A DNA stretch of 43,222 bases from a virus: positions 1-43,222 of IMG/VR virus record IMGVR_UViG_3300034068_000319; one strand, written 5' to 3'. The position numbers and the translations under genes were made by a program. Below the pieces are notes generated by a model that worked only from the letters and a program-made list of their open reading frames with translations, was not told the DNA's origin and made no database searches. This document shows, piece by piece, positions 6,420 through 12,314 of this stretch (position 1 is the first letter of the stretch; every line of letters starts with the position of its first letter).

Positions 6420-6574
6420 GCGAACCAAACAATAAAACGGTAGCAAAACTAGTAGAGGATATCTACGAGGATAACTACTCCCACCTTGATTTTATGGAAA
6501 ATATGAATGGTGGAGAGTGTGACTGCAACATATGTTGTGCCCTTGAATTAATTATTAAGTATTGGGGAGAGTAA
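6416..6574 (+). CDS. 52-aa Cys-containing hypothetical protein
   Basis: ATG 6416 overlaps the previous stop and its own TAA overlaps the next ATG at 6574. A GECDCNICCALE segment (about 33-44) holds four cysteines within nine residues, probably a metal-binding knuckle. Too short for homology assignment by eye. Confidence 0.6.
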   Translation: MSEPNNKTVAKLVEDIYEDNYSHLDFMENMNGGECDCNICCALELIIKYWGE

Positions 6575-6726
6575 TGTTAGGCTATACTGAAACTGATATT
6601 GCAGTAATGACAGATGCTATGGAAGATGCTATTAAATCAGGTAGACTCTCTTCTGAGGTAGTAGATGGTTTAGAAAAGGCTCAATCATTCCTTGATGGCC
6701 TATGGGCAGAAGGGTACTTTGACTAA
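6574..6726 (+). CDS. 50-aa hypothetical protein
   Basis: Coupled through TAATG on both sides (6574 and 6726). The product is acidic and almost wholly helical by composition (MTDAMEDAIKSG, LEKAQSFLDGL). Operon position is the main support. Confidence 0.6.
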   Translation: MLGYTETDIAVMTDAMEDAIKSGRLSSEVVDGLEKAQSFLDGLWAEGYFD

Positions 6727-6932
6727 TGAAAGTTAGAATCAGCCTTGAACAAACAATAGATCTAGATGATGCTATGTCTAATGATATAGGGTTTGAACTC
6801 TATGGTCCCCCTGATATGAGCAATGATGACAAGATAGATTATCTAATGGCTCGCTTTGCTGAGGACATAGACACTATGGTCAAATATGATGAGGTCCTAG
6901 GTAACATCTCAATAGAATATATAGAGGACTAA
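6726..6932 (+). CDS. 68-aa acidic hypothetical protein
   Basis: Starts at ATG 6726 in a TAATG overlap. The layout is an N-terminal strand, an acidic middle rich in Asp and Met, and a C-terminal strand ending IEYIED. No motif recognised. Translationally coupled to the zinc-ribbon gene at 6932. Confidence 0.65.
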   Translation: MKVRISLEQTIDLDDAMSNDIGFELYGPPDMSNDDKIDYLMARFAEDIDTMVKYDEVLGNISIEYIED

Positions 6933-7153
6933 TGTATAACTGGACTAAGTATGACTATCTATGTACTGACTGTGATGCCCTTATGGAGATCACTACTCTA
7001 GTTGATATTAAGGACTGGAGAGGGTGGTGCTCTTGTGGATCCCCCAATTTAGTTTGGCTTGGCTCTTATGATGGCAACGCTCCCCTGTTTGAACCTGTGA
7101 CGAAGGTCACACCTAGAGGACTTGTCAAAATCAACACCAACCCGTATAATTAA
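6932..7153 (+). CDS. 73-aa zinc-ribbon-like protein
   Basis: CTDC (residues 11-14) and CSCG (about 33-36) form a zinc-ribbon pair. It is the last gene of the 5977 operon. Its 3' end contains the CRP-like site at 7096 and the promoter of the next unit, so coding and regulatory information overlap. Confidence 0.65.
   Translation: MYNWTKYDYLCTDCDALMEITTLVDIKDWRGWCSCGSPNLVWLGSYDGNAPLFEPVTKVTPRGLVKINTNPYN
7096..7111 (+). promoter_or_regulatory. CRP/GlxR-type operator, full consensus, inside a coding region
   Basis: TGTGACGAAGGTCACA matches TGTGA-N6-TCACA at all ten positions. It lies in the 3' end of the 73-aa gene, centred about 53 bp upstream of the predicted start at 7157, a distance where CRP-type activators act. 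Confidence 0.5.
7122..7150 (+). promoter_or_regulatory. leaderless promoter TTGTCA-17-TATAAT
   Basis: TTGTCA 7122-7127, TATAAT 7145-7150, ATG 7157 (+7). It starts the operon 7157-8680. Confidence 0.7.
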
Positions 7154-7156
7154 TAT

Positions 7157-7315
7157 ATGGACCTAAATACATTCAGAGAATATATAAGACTACACGCCAT
7201 ATCCCTTGAACAGGATTTGGAAAACGAGGACGGTGCTGATAGCATTGTTCCTTACCTAGAAGGTGCAATCCACGTATCAAAGCATTATTTGGAGGTTTTA
7301 AATGAATCCAATTGA
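7157..7315 (+). CDS. 52-aa hypothetical protein
   Basis: Leaderless ATG 7157. The protein is helical and acidic (LEQDLENEDGAD) with no Cys motif. Its end overlaps the next gene's start by 14 nt; the next gene's ribosome-binding site (TTGGAGG at about 7290) lies inside it. Confidence 0.65.
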   Translation: MDLNTFREYIRLHAISLEQDLENEDGADSIVPYLEGAIHVSKHYLEVLNESN

Positions 7316-7586
7316 CATTGACCCATACCTACGCAAGCAGGTTGAGTTGGGTATGGACGGTGCTGACATTATGCACGGTCACCTAAAAACTTTAATGGTT
7401 GAGGCAGAAGGAATCCTTGACCGTTGTATTGAGGTTGAGGATGAATCAGGTGACGCTATGGATTCAATGGCTCGTACAGAGGCCACTGGATACCTAGACG
7501 CCCTTACTGAGTTATATGCTTTAACTTATGCCATTGCCTTTGCCAAGGAAGATTTTAAGAACCGCAAGGAGATTCTAGGTGGATAA
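7302..7586 (+). CDS. 94-aa hypothetical helical protein
   Basis: TTGGAGG lies about 7 nt before ATG 7302. The product is an all-helical, acidic protein with an Ala/Leu/Thr-rich C-terminal half (YLDALTELYALTYAIAFA). It overlaps the next gene by 8 nt. No function recognised. Confidence 0.7.
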   Translation: MNPIDIDPYLRKQVELGMDGADIMHGHLKTLMVEAEGILDRCIEVEDESGDAMDSMARTEATGYLDALTELYALTYAIAFAKEDFKNRKEILGG

Positions 7587-8019
7587 GTTTGTTGAGATAG
7601 ACTTTGATGAGTGGTGTGAAACCTACAAGCCAATCAAAAATCATATAGATACAAATGCTTCCTTTGACGGGGAGATGTTTGAGACATATGGTGATGAGGT
7701 GGAGTTTGTAAAGCAGCAGGACCCTGCCTATATCTGGATGTATGGAGACGGAGACGACGGTGGTTCCTATATCTGGAATGGCTGGCACTTTGTTAATCGC
7801 ATTGGTTATTTTATTACTGCGGTTCCTTGTCCCCCTGATACCACGATGCAAATCAGAGTAAGCCATAACTGGTTCTACTGTGAGAACTGCCAAGCAGAAT
7901 TCGAAGACCCTGATAATACTATTAGAGATGCCTTCGATGAGCACGATTTGGAAAAATGCCCTAATTGTGCTACACTTAAAGAACTAACCCTAGTAGGACT
8001 GGAAACCCAAAATGCCTGA
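7579..8019 (+). CDS. 146-aa protein with C-terminal zinc ribbon
   Basis: GTG 7579 has AAGGAG and AGGTG upstream. Residues 1-90 are acidic with aromatic clusters (YIWMYGDGDDGGSYIW). The C-terminal part has CENC (about 102-105) and CPNC (about 129-132), a clear zinc ribbon. It is the largest protein of this operon. A nucleic-acid or protein-docking role is a guess only. Confidence 0.7.
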   Translation: MDKFVEIDFDEWCETYKPIKNHIDTNASFDGEMFETYGDEVEFVKQQDPAYIWMYGDGDDGGSYIWNGWHFVNRIGYFITAVPCPPDTTMQIRVSHNWFYCENCQAEFEDPDNTIRDAFDEHDLEKCPNCATLKELTLVGLETQNA

Positions 8020-8143
8020 ATTAAGTGATAGTTGGAAAGATGATGATGTAATTACTGTCTACACTTGCCAATCGTGTGGACACAAATCCCTAACAATACC
8101 AACAACCTGCCCTGATTGCGGAAAGGAAGTAGAGAATGCCTAA
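8012..8143 (+). CDS. 43-aa zinc-ribbon protein
   Basis: ATG 8012 to TAA 8141-8143, overlapping both neighbours. CQSCG (about 19-23) and CPDCG (about 33-37) are spaced as in rubredoxin-like zinc ribbons. The cysteine pattern argues strongly that this very short frame is real. Confidence 0.7.
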   Translation: MPELSDSWKDDDVITVYTCQSCGHKSLTIPTTCPDCGKEVENA

Positions 8144-8327
8144 GTATACTGTAACTGCAACACGAGAGACTTACTATGAATTCGAGATTGAAGCAGCGGA
8201 TGAATTGGCTGCTGAAGATCAAGTAAGACAATTAGAAATCGAAGGGGACATTGAAACATATGCCTATGACTGGTATCCTTTAGAGATAGAATCCGTTGAA
8301 GAAGAAGAAGAGGAAGAGGTAGAATAA
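8136..8327 (+). CDS. 63-aa DpnD/PcfM-like small protein with acidic tail
   Basis: The first 50 residues (YTVTATRETYYEFEIEA then A-x-D-E-L-A-A-E) follow the beta-alpha layout of DpnD/PcfM-type proteins; the last residues are a run of Glu. Resemblance is by eye, and the family has no defined activity. Coupled to both neighbours by overlap. Confidence 0.6.
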   Translation: MPKYTVTATRETYYEFEIEAADELAAEDQVRQLEIEGDIETYAYDWYPLEIESVEEEEEEEVE

Positions 8328-8680
8328 TGGGAGCACGTATTAACTATGTCTTTAAAGACAGTGATGAGGGCCCTGTAGTAGTACTATACAGCCATTGGGG
8401 CCAAGACGGCTGGGAGACAGACATTGCTGCAGCCCTGGAACACGCTAGGCCACGCTGGCAAGATTCATCGTATGCAACCCGTATGATGATTAGTTATCTT
8501 ATCCAACACAGCATTCTTGATGAAACAGGTTTTGGTATCTATGCCATTAATCAAGACGGCTATGACCTAGGGGAGCAGACAATCCTCATCGACTTTACTA
8601 CCAATACTATTACTGATAATGTATCTGTCAATTGGGATAAATTTATTTTAGCCTTTGGACGTACAGGTGCCCTAGTTTAA
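8327..8680 (+). CDS. hypothetical phage protein, 117 aa
   Basis: Coupled start at ATG 8327 (TAATG). The N-terminus GARINYVF and the SHWGQDGW segment (about 22-29) recall a widespread phage/plasmid hypothetical family without known activity. It ends the operon, followed by two GC-rich hairpins and a new promoter. Confidence 0.7.
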   Translation: MGARINYVFKDSDEGPVVVLYSHWGQDGWETDIAAALEHARPRWQDSSYATRMMISYLIQHSILDETGFGIYAINQDGYDLGEQTILIDFTTNTITDNVSVNWDKFILAFGRTGALV

Positions 8681-8696
8681 TATTTCGCTGAGCGCT

Positions 8697-8758
8697 AACA
8701 GGGAATGGGTCCCCTGTTGGAATATAGGGTGGAGCGTGAGTTCTGAGTCTTGCGCTCC
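8697..8758 (+). terminator. two hairpins between operons
   Basis: AACAGGG 8697-8703 pairs with CCCTGTT 8712-8718, and GGAGCG 8731-8736 pairs with CGCTCC 8753-8758. The second arm overlaps the -35 of the next promoter. U-runs are short (CTTACTTTTT at 8761-8770 follows), so this may be a terminator running into the promoter. Confidence 0.45.
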
Positions 8759-8778
8759 CCCTTACTTTTTGGTATAAT
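8750..8778 (+). promoter_or_regulatory. promoter TTGCGC-17-TATAAT
   Basis: TTGCGC 8750-8755 and TATAAT 8773-8778, then an SD GAGAGGAG before ATG 8800. Confidence 0.6.
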
Positions 8779-8799
8779 GAATAGAGAGGAGTTTGCCCA

Positions 8800-9036
8800 A
8801 TGGCGTATAGTGTTAGAAAAGCACAGAGTAATAAAGAAACAAGAAAAGCAGAAGCATTGGCAAAACTTCTAACTGAAGATTTTTCTATTGACCTAGAGCG
8901 GGTTGGTTATTATTTGGTTAGGAATATGCCCACGATTGTATTTCACAGATTAGATGTTCTTGCCTTGTCGGCAATGGAAGAGTATGATAAACTTAGTGTA
9001 GAGATGAAAACTGGAGGAAAACCACCTTGGCGTTAA
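8800..9036 (+). CDS. hypothetical protein, 78 aa
   Basis: GAGAGGAG precedes ATG 8800. The protein is helical with a basic N-terminus (RKAQSNKETRKAEALAK) and looks like a small DNA- or protein-binding helix bundle, which I cannot confirm. The last 10 nt overlap the next gene. Confidence 0.65.
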   Translation: MAYSVRKAQSNKETRKAEALAKLLTEDFSIDLERVGYYLVRNMPTIVFHRLDVLALSAMEEYDKLSVEMKTGGKPPWR

Positions 9037-9335
9037 ACTTAGCAGATAAATCAGGAATAATGGCTGAACTATGGATGAACTATAGGGATGACAAAAACTT
9101 CTCAGACTTTTTTGGATACAATGATATTGGGTTACCAATGTCGTATTACTTGGCTGAAGGATTGATCACAGAACTATCACCACTGGGTGAGCAATACATA
9201 ATGGAATCTTGCGATATGTTCTTGGCAATGCTGGAGGTTACTGAAGACGATGTAGATAGCCTAATAGACATAAACCTAGATGCTGTGTTAAAGTTATCTA
9301 TGGAAAAGAAGGAACAGCCTAACCCTGAAGTATAG
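9027..9335 (+). CDS. hypothetical protein, 102 aa
   Basis: TTG 9027 has GGAGGAAAA about 10 nt upstream. The product is acidic and Met-rich, with a stretch of alternating charged helices at the C-terminus. It is the last gene before the iteron region. Function unknown. Confidence 0.65.
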   Translation: MALNLADKSGIMAELWMNYRDDKNFSDFFGYNDIGLPMSYYLAEGLITELSPLGEQYIMESCDMFLAMLEVTEDDVDSLIDINLDAVLKLSMEKKEQPNPEV

Positions 9336-9366
9336 GGTTGCTGCCCGAGGATTCTTTGTCAAACCT

Positions 9367-9500
9367 CAAACCTTTATATTGTCATAAGAAGATTACGAAG
9401 AGAGATTTCTTTTCCCCAATCATGGCATATCATCAAACCTTCATATTGTCAAATTAAGATTACGAAGAACAAATTCTTTTCCCCAATCATGCCAAACCTT
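9367..9500 (+). repeat. direct repeats, about 60-67 bp, with CAAACCTT and ATTACGAAG blocks
   Basis: Copy A (9367-9433) and copy B (9434-9492) share CAAACCTT-ATATTGTCA, then AGATTACGAAGA, then TTCTTTTCCCCAATCATG. A third, partial copy begins at 9493 and runs into the -10 of the gene at 9530. They are likely iterons of a replication or partition region. Confidence 0.7.
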
Positions 9501-9517
9501 TATATCTAAAACCATGT

Positions 9518-9523
9518 TATACT
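9518..9523 (+). promoter_or_regulatory. -10 box TATACT of a leaderless gene
   Basis: TATACT ends 7 nt before ATG 9530. There is no clear -35; the position is occupied by the third CAAACCTT copy. Confidence 0.5.
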
Positions 9524-9529
9524 TATATT

Positions 9530-9784
9530 ATGAGTCCAAGACATTTTGCAGATTATGCTAAAAGATATCCTAAACAATATCAGGCATTCTCCGATTCAAT
9601 GTGGAATGGTTTTGTATCTGTTACTAAGCATGTTCCTATTATGGGAAGGTTCTTTTCTTTTACCCCCGCCCATTCCGTGATTGATGATCCTATTAGTGAC
9701 GGCGAAGCCGTGGGCGCAGCCCTTGCAGAGATCTATTTAGAAGCCCAGCCAGAAAATGGCGGGGAATTCAGACCAGGCTTCTAA
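9530..9784 (+). CDS. hypothetical protein, 84 aa, inside the iteron region
   Basis: Leaderless ATG 9530. The protein begins MSPRHFADYAKRYP, is basic and aromatic at first, and acidic late (AVGAALAEIYLEA helix). Its location between two iteron blocks suggests a link with replication or partition, an inference from place alone. Confidence 0.6.
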   Translation: MSPRHFADYAKRYPKQYQAFSDSMWNGFVSVTKHVPIMGRFFSFTPAHSVIDDPISDGEAVGAALAEIYLEAQPENGGEFRPGF

Positions 9785-9818
9785 CAATCCTATAGTAATA
9801 AACACCACTATAAATTAT

Positions 9819-10040
9819 CAAACCTTTTCTCCTGGTTTTTAAATATTTATCAAACCTTTATATATTTTTATTACGAAATTCGAATAATTTTCCCTGGTTT
9901 TGGGGATTTTTTTATGCAGTAAATGGGCTTGACAAACCATCATATATAAGATATAATGCCCAAACCCTGCATACAAAGGTTTGACAAATAAGGTTTGATA
10001 TGATATCATCTGCGGGCATATGAAGGTTTGAAGGTTTGGG
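9819..10040 (+). repeat. scattered CAAACCTT / AAGGTTTG iterons
   Basis: CAAACCTT occurs at 9819 and 9851. Inverted or near copies lie at about 9976 (AAAGGTTTG), 9991 (AAGGTTTG) and 10022-10050 (several AAGGTTT). The stretch is very AT-rich and has no convincing gene. Confidence 0.6.
9929..9957 (+). promoter_or_regulatory. near-consensus promoter without a gene
   Basis: TTGACA 9929-9934 and TATAAT 9952-9957 with 17-bp spacing. No reading frame follows within 300 bp, so the RNA would run through iterons towards the DnaA boxes. It could be a replication primer or a transcriptional activator of the origin. A second, weaker pair is TTGACA 9981-9986 with TATCAT 10004-10009. Confidence 0.6.
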
Positions 10041-10159
10041 GATGTGAAGGTTTTGCGCCAGAGGATTACGACGCCTTCGTTAAAAGCGCTCTATCCTCCA
10101 CTACTCTCCACAATGCTCCACTTCTACTCTGTCTAATAATATAATCAGTAAGATCTATC

Positions 10160-10213
10160 TGTGGATAAACCTGTGTATAACTAATATTTCTAAGCATCCA
10201 AACCTGTGGATAA
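10160..10213. other. DnaA-box cluster, candidate replication origin
   Basis: TGTGGATAA at 10160-10168 and 10205-10213 are exact reverse complements of the TTATCCACA DnaA box; TGTGTATAA at 10172-10180 differs by one base. Three boxes within 54 bp, next to AT-rich DNA and iterons, suggest a host-DnaA-dependent origin. No phage replication gene lies in the window to test this. Confidence 0.6.
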
Positions 10214-10249
10214 CCTATAAACCCAGGGTATATAAAGATTACGATACAC

Positions 10250-10278
10250 TGGATATTTCCCCATATCTGTGCTATGAT
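10250..10278 (+). promoter_or_regulatory. leaderless promoter TGGATA-17-TATGAT with ATTACG box
   Basis: ATTACG at about 10238-10243 is followed by TGGATA 10250-10255, TTTCCCC and TATGAT 10273-10278; ATG 10285 is at +7. The same layout occurs at 1027 and 5942. Confidence 0.6.
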
Positions 10279-10284
10279 GAATGT

Positions 10285-10425
10285 ATGAGAATAAACCATG
10301 GGAAAATGTCGGGCAACTATGCTATTGGCGTATACATCCATAACTGGGGACATCCTATAAAAAATGATTGGGAAATCGGTTTCCAGTTCTTTAAGTGGTA
10401 TGTCGGAATAGACTTCTTTAAATGA
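10285..10425 (+). CDS. 46-aa Trp/Phe-rich small protein (family with 11577 and 15804)
   Basis: Leaderless ATG 10285. The pattern I-H-N-W-G...W-E-I-G-F-Q-F-F-K-W-Y-V-G-I-D recurs in two other small proteins here: an HIGF/WGFS block followed by a W-[FY]-x-I-x-[IV] block. Probably a small beta hairpin or membrane-associated protein. ATGA overlap with the next micropeptide. Confidence 0.6.
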   Translation: MRINHGKMSGNYAIGVYIHNWGHPIKNDWEIGFQFFKWYVGIDFFK

Positions 10426-10508
10426 AACCTTTCCTAATCATAATGCTTGGTCTATTCATCTTTCTTAACTATATGGCCTATCTTCAACAAATCCGTATGG
10501 CTGGATGA
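10422..10508 (+). CDS. 28-aa membrane micropeptide
   Basis: ATG 10422 overlaps the previous stop (ATGA). The peptide has one hydrophobic span of about 18 residues (FLIIMLGLFIFLNYMAY) with a short charged end. Coupled translation and a clean single span support a real gene. Confidence 0.5.
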   Translation: MKPFLIIMLGLFIFLNYMAYLQQIRMAG

Positions 10509-10516
10509 TTATATGA

Positions 10517-10522
10517 TAAAAT
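10517..10522 (+). promoter_or_regulatory. -10 box TAAAAT of a leaderless gene
   Basis: TAAAAT ends 7 nt before ATG 10529, the rule seen at many genes here. Confidence 0.4.
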
Positions 10523-10528
10523 ACATCT

Positions 10529-10651
10529 ATGGATAAATTTGAATCATCATACAGTAAGTTTATGGGTTATAGGGTAGCCTGTACTCAATGTAATCAACTA
10601 TATATTAAGGATAATGATGAACCCTTTGTATGTCTTACGTGTGCTGCCTAA
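10529..10651 (+). CDS. 40-aa zinc-ribbon protein
   Basis: CTQC (residues 18-21) and CLTC (35-38) form a compact zinc ribbon. Leaderless ATG 10529; its stop overlaps the next ATG at 10651 (TAATG). Confidence 0.6.
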   Translation: MDKFESSYSKFMGYRVACTQCNQLYIKDNDEPFVCLTCAA

Positions 10652-10779
10652 TGCCTATAGTATTATGCTTTGACTGTGGTGCTTCCTTTAATGTCCCATA
10701 TGACACTCCAAACCCTACAAGAGCCTGTCCCAAGTGCCTAGACAAGATGTGGGAATCTCAAACCTCATTTGAAGAGTAG
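10651..10779 (+). CDS. 42-aa zinc-ribbon protein
   Basis: CFDC (6-9) and CPKC (26-29) give the second zinc ribbon in a row. Coupled to the 40-aa gene by TAATG. Such pairs could be anti-host peptides or nucleic-acid adaptors; nothing in the sequence decides. Confidence 0.6.
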   Translation: MPIVLCFDCGASFNVPYDTPNPTRACPKCLDKMWESQTSFEE

Positions 10780-10810
10780 TGTATTACTACTAGGGGTAAT
10801 GGGTCCTTTC

Positions 10811-10839
10811 TTGACTTCCCCCGCAATTTCTGAGATAAT
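10811..10839 (+). promoter_or_regulatory. leaderless promoter TTGACT-17-GATAAT
   Basis: TTGACT 10811-10816, GATAAT 10834-10839, ATG 10846 (+7). Confidence 0.65.
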
Positions 10840-10845
10840 GGTTTA

Positions 10846-11190
10846 ATGGATCAAAAAGAAAGAACTGCCCATCTTAAGGCTCTCTGGCATCAACGCAATA
10901 AAGATCGCAGACGGCAGGCGATAAGGCTTCGCAGAAGCACCAAGCGCCAGTATGTGCATAACCTTAAAGAAGGTAAGTCTTGTATGGATTGTGGCATTGA
11001 GTATCCTCCATATGTCTATGACTTTGACCATCTTCCCCAATTTGAAAAGTCCTTTCCTCTTAGCAGTACAGGCATGAGAGATAAGACTATGGAAGAGATT
11101 ATTGCTGAGATAGACAAGTGTGAATTAATATGTGCTAATTGCCATAGACATAGGACCTATATGCGGACTATAGAGAAATCTAACCAATAG
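10846..11190 (+). CDS. HNH endonuclease, 114 aa
   Basis: A very basic N-terminal helix (residues 1-40) precedes an HNH fold: C46 and C49 with C96 and C99 as the structural zinc site, DH at 61-62, and N98 with H102 as the rest of the catalytic motif. Size and layout suit a free-standing phage HNH nuclease, either a homing enzyme or a DNA-processing enzyme. Leaderless start at ATG 10846. It is followed by a hairpin (TGCCCG/CGGGCA at 11191-11205). Confidence 0.85.
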   Translation: MDQKERTAHLKALWHQRNKDRRRQAIRLRRSTKRQYVHNLKEGKSCMDCGIEYPPYVYDFDHLPQFEKSFPLSSTGMRDKTMEEIIAEIDKCELICANCHRHRTYMRTIEKSNQ

Positions 11191-11237
11191 TGCCCGTGTC
11201 GGGCATAGGAAGGTTTGTTACCTCTATTTCGCCGAAC
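11177..11237 (+). repeat. structured repeat, copy 1 (partner at 12315)
   Basis: It begins AATCTAACCAATA, then hairpin TGCCCG-tgt-CGGGCA (11191-11205), TAGGAAGGTTTGTTACC, and CGCCGAAC near the end. The second copy at 12315-12377 keeps the flanks but has a different stem that still pairs, so base pairing is conserved. It lies just upstream of a leaderless promoter. Confidence 0.6.
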
Positions 11238-11246
11238 TTTAAATAC

Positions 11247-11275
11247 TTGACAATCATTTCCAAACCCGCTATACT
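11247..11275 (+). promoter_or_regulatory. leaderless promoter TTGACA-17-TATACT
   Basis: TTGACA 11247-11252 and TATACT 11270-11275; ATG 11282 at +7. It starts the operon 11282-12312. Confidence 0.75.
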
Positions 11276-11281
11276 TAGATT

Positions 11282-11440
11282 ATGCACATATTCAGAGTAT
11301 CTCTACTAGATTACGCAACGGCATTTGATCTTGATATTTTTGCCTCGACTGAAAAAGAAGCCAGAGCAATGGCACAAGCAGAAGAACCTAAGATGAACAT
11401 TACCAGGGTGGTATGTTTGACCACTATCGAGTCTATATGA
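11282..11440 (+). CDS. 52-aa hypothetical protein
   Basis: Leaderless ATG 11282. A strand-helix-strand layout (IFRVSLLDYA, then STEKEARAMAQAEE) resembles the small DpnD/PcfM-like proteins of the window. ATGA overlap with the next gene. Confidence 0.6.
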   Translation: MHIFRVSLLDYATAFDLDIFASTEKEARAMAQAEEPKMNITRVVCLTTIESI

Positions 11441-11580
11441 CCAACGAAGAGATAGTAGAGTTATTAAACAAAGAATCCTATCGTGTATGGGACACTGCCA
11501 AAGTGATCAAGAACCAAGACTACCATGATGGACTGGTCAAAGGTTTAAAGATGGCTGCTAAGTTAGTGGCTAAACTATGA
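11437..11580 (+). CDS. 47-aa helical hypothetical protein
   Basis: Coupled at both ends by ATGA overlaps. Predicted to be two helices with a basic C-terminus (GLKMAAKLVAKL). No family recognised. Confidence 0.55.
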   Translation: MTNEEIVELLNKESYRVWDTAKVIKNQDYHDGLVKGLKMAAKLVAKL

Positions 11581-11732
11581 GATACTTTAAAAAAGGTTGG
11601 ATAAAGGGTGGCGTATCTGATGGGTGGGGTTTCTCAGCAGAGTTTTACCCCTCAGAGCGATCTCTAAGCATTATGTTTATCCATTGGTATATAATCATCG
11701 AAAAGGATTACTATGAACTGTCCAATATGTAA
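11577..11732 (+). CDS. 51-aa Trp/Phe-rich small protein (family with 10285 and 15804)
   Basis: GWGFSAEFYP followed by SIMFIHWYIIIEKDYY repeats the two-block pattern of the other two members. Coupled by ATGA to the gene before; the next gene starts inside its 3' end. Confidence 0.55.
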   Translation: MRYFKKGWIKGGVSDGWGFSAEFYPSERSLSIMFIHWYIIIEKDYYELSNM

Positions 11733-11829
11733 TCTATCTAAAGAGTCTGACTGGTTTTGGAATGCTCATCAAACCATGAGTGATGGAAAGATATGGTGTG
11801 TTAATGCTAAAAGACCTTCAGATACCTGA
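11713..11829 (+). CDS. 38-aa small Cys-pair protein
   Basis: ATG 11713 is preceded by GAAAAGGA. CPIC sits at residues 3-6 and a single C at about 29, with aromatic residues between. It overlaps the gene before by 20 nt and the gene after by up to 50 nt, so at least one of the starts is uncertain. Confidence 0.45.
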   Translation: MNCPICNLSKESDWFWNAHQTMSDGKIWCVNAKRPSDT

Positions 11830-12013
11830 TCCCTTTCAAACCTTTGTAGCCAACAAAAATGCCAATGCTAAAGGATATGTTCATGACTGGTTTACTGGTG
11901 AATGGTCTTATAGTTGTTCTACCTGTAAGGAAGACCTTTCTGGTCCATCCCGCAAAATATTAACAAAGATTAGGCTATTCCATACAAGAAATGAGTGCTT
12001 AGGTGGCTACTGA
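11780..12013 (+). CDS. hypothetical protein with Cys pair, up to 77 aa
   Basis: The frame opens at GTG 11780; ATG 11804 would give 69 aa and a smaller overlap, and I cannot decide between them. CSTC (about 47-50) and a late Cys (about 74) suggest a zinc knuckle like the HHCC-type ribbons nearby. Function unknown. Confidence 0.55.
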   Translation: MMERYGVLMLKDLQIPDPFQTFVANKNANAKGYVHDWFTGEWSYSCSTCKEDLSGPSRKILTKIRLFHTRNECLGGY

Positions 12014-12119
12014 ACCAAAGATTACGAAGATGGATTGGCGGTCCCTAGGCTACTGGCCTGTGTGGAAAGATGGAAAGAAAGTATGGGTGCCACAGGATGT
12101 CTCTGAAGATAGTGATTGA
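12003..12119 (+). CDS. 38-aa hypothetical protein
   Basis: GTG 12003 overlaps the preceding stop. The peptide is Trp-rich (DWRSLGYWPVWKDGKKVWVP), probably a small beta motif. It rests on coupling and composition only. Confidence 0.4.
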   Translation: MATEPKITKMDWRSLGYWPVWKDGKKVWVPQDVSEDSD

Positions 12120-12312
12120 GGAATATACTTCTCCTAAGAAGTCTAATGGTAAGTTAGTTAAGAATGAGAAGAAGTTCTTTCTCCCCCCAATTCCTTGGCA
12201 ATGGACGCTATATGATGGCTCGAAGATTGTATCCTTTGGGTATTGTCACACAGAAGAAGATGCAGAGATCAAGGCTAACTCTGCTCTACGTGATTTTAAT
12301 GGCTATAGGTAG
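12097..12312 (+). CDS. hypothetical protein, 71 aa
   Basis: I prefer ATG 12097 (MSLKIVIEEY) to the in-frame ATG 12070, which would overlap the previous gene by 50 nt. Basic strand-rich N-terminal half, a PPIPWQWTLYDG segment, then a helix (TEEDAEIKANSAL). The end is followed at once by structured repeat copy 2. No family recognised. Confidence 0.6.
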   Translation: MSLKIVIEEYTSPKKSNGKLVKNEKKFFLPPIPWQWTLYDGSKIVSFGYCHTEEDAEIKANSALRDFNGYR

Positions 12313-12314
12313 GT

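Noticed and set aside
9367-9500. Possible CRISPR-like or insertion-sequence ends
   Set aside because: Only two and a half direct copies, no spacers, no terminal inverted repeats and no transposase nearby; iterons explain it better.
10029-10140. 30-residue frame from a GTG near 10046
   Set aside because: Pro/Leu/Ser composition, no start signals, and it lies in the iteron-to-DnaA-box stretch.
10066-10353. 95-aa minus-strand reading frame over the DnaA-box cluster
   Set aside because: It runs through the DnaA boxes and promoter elements, has no ribosome-binding site and an unlikely composition; it also opposes a better-supported + gene at 10285.
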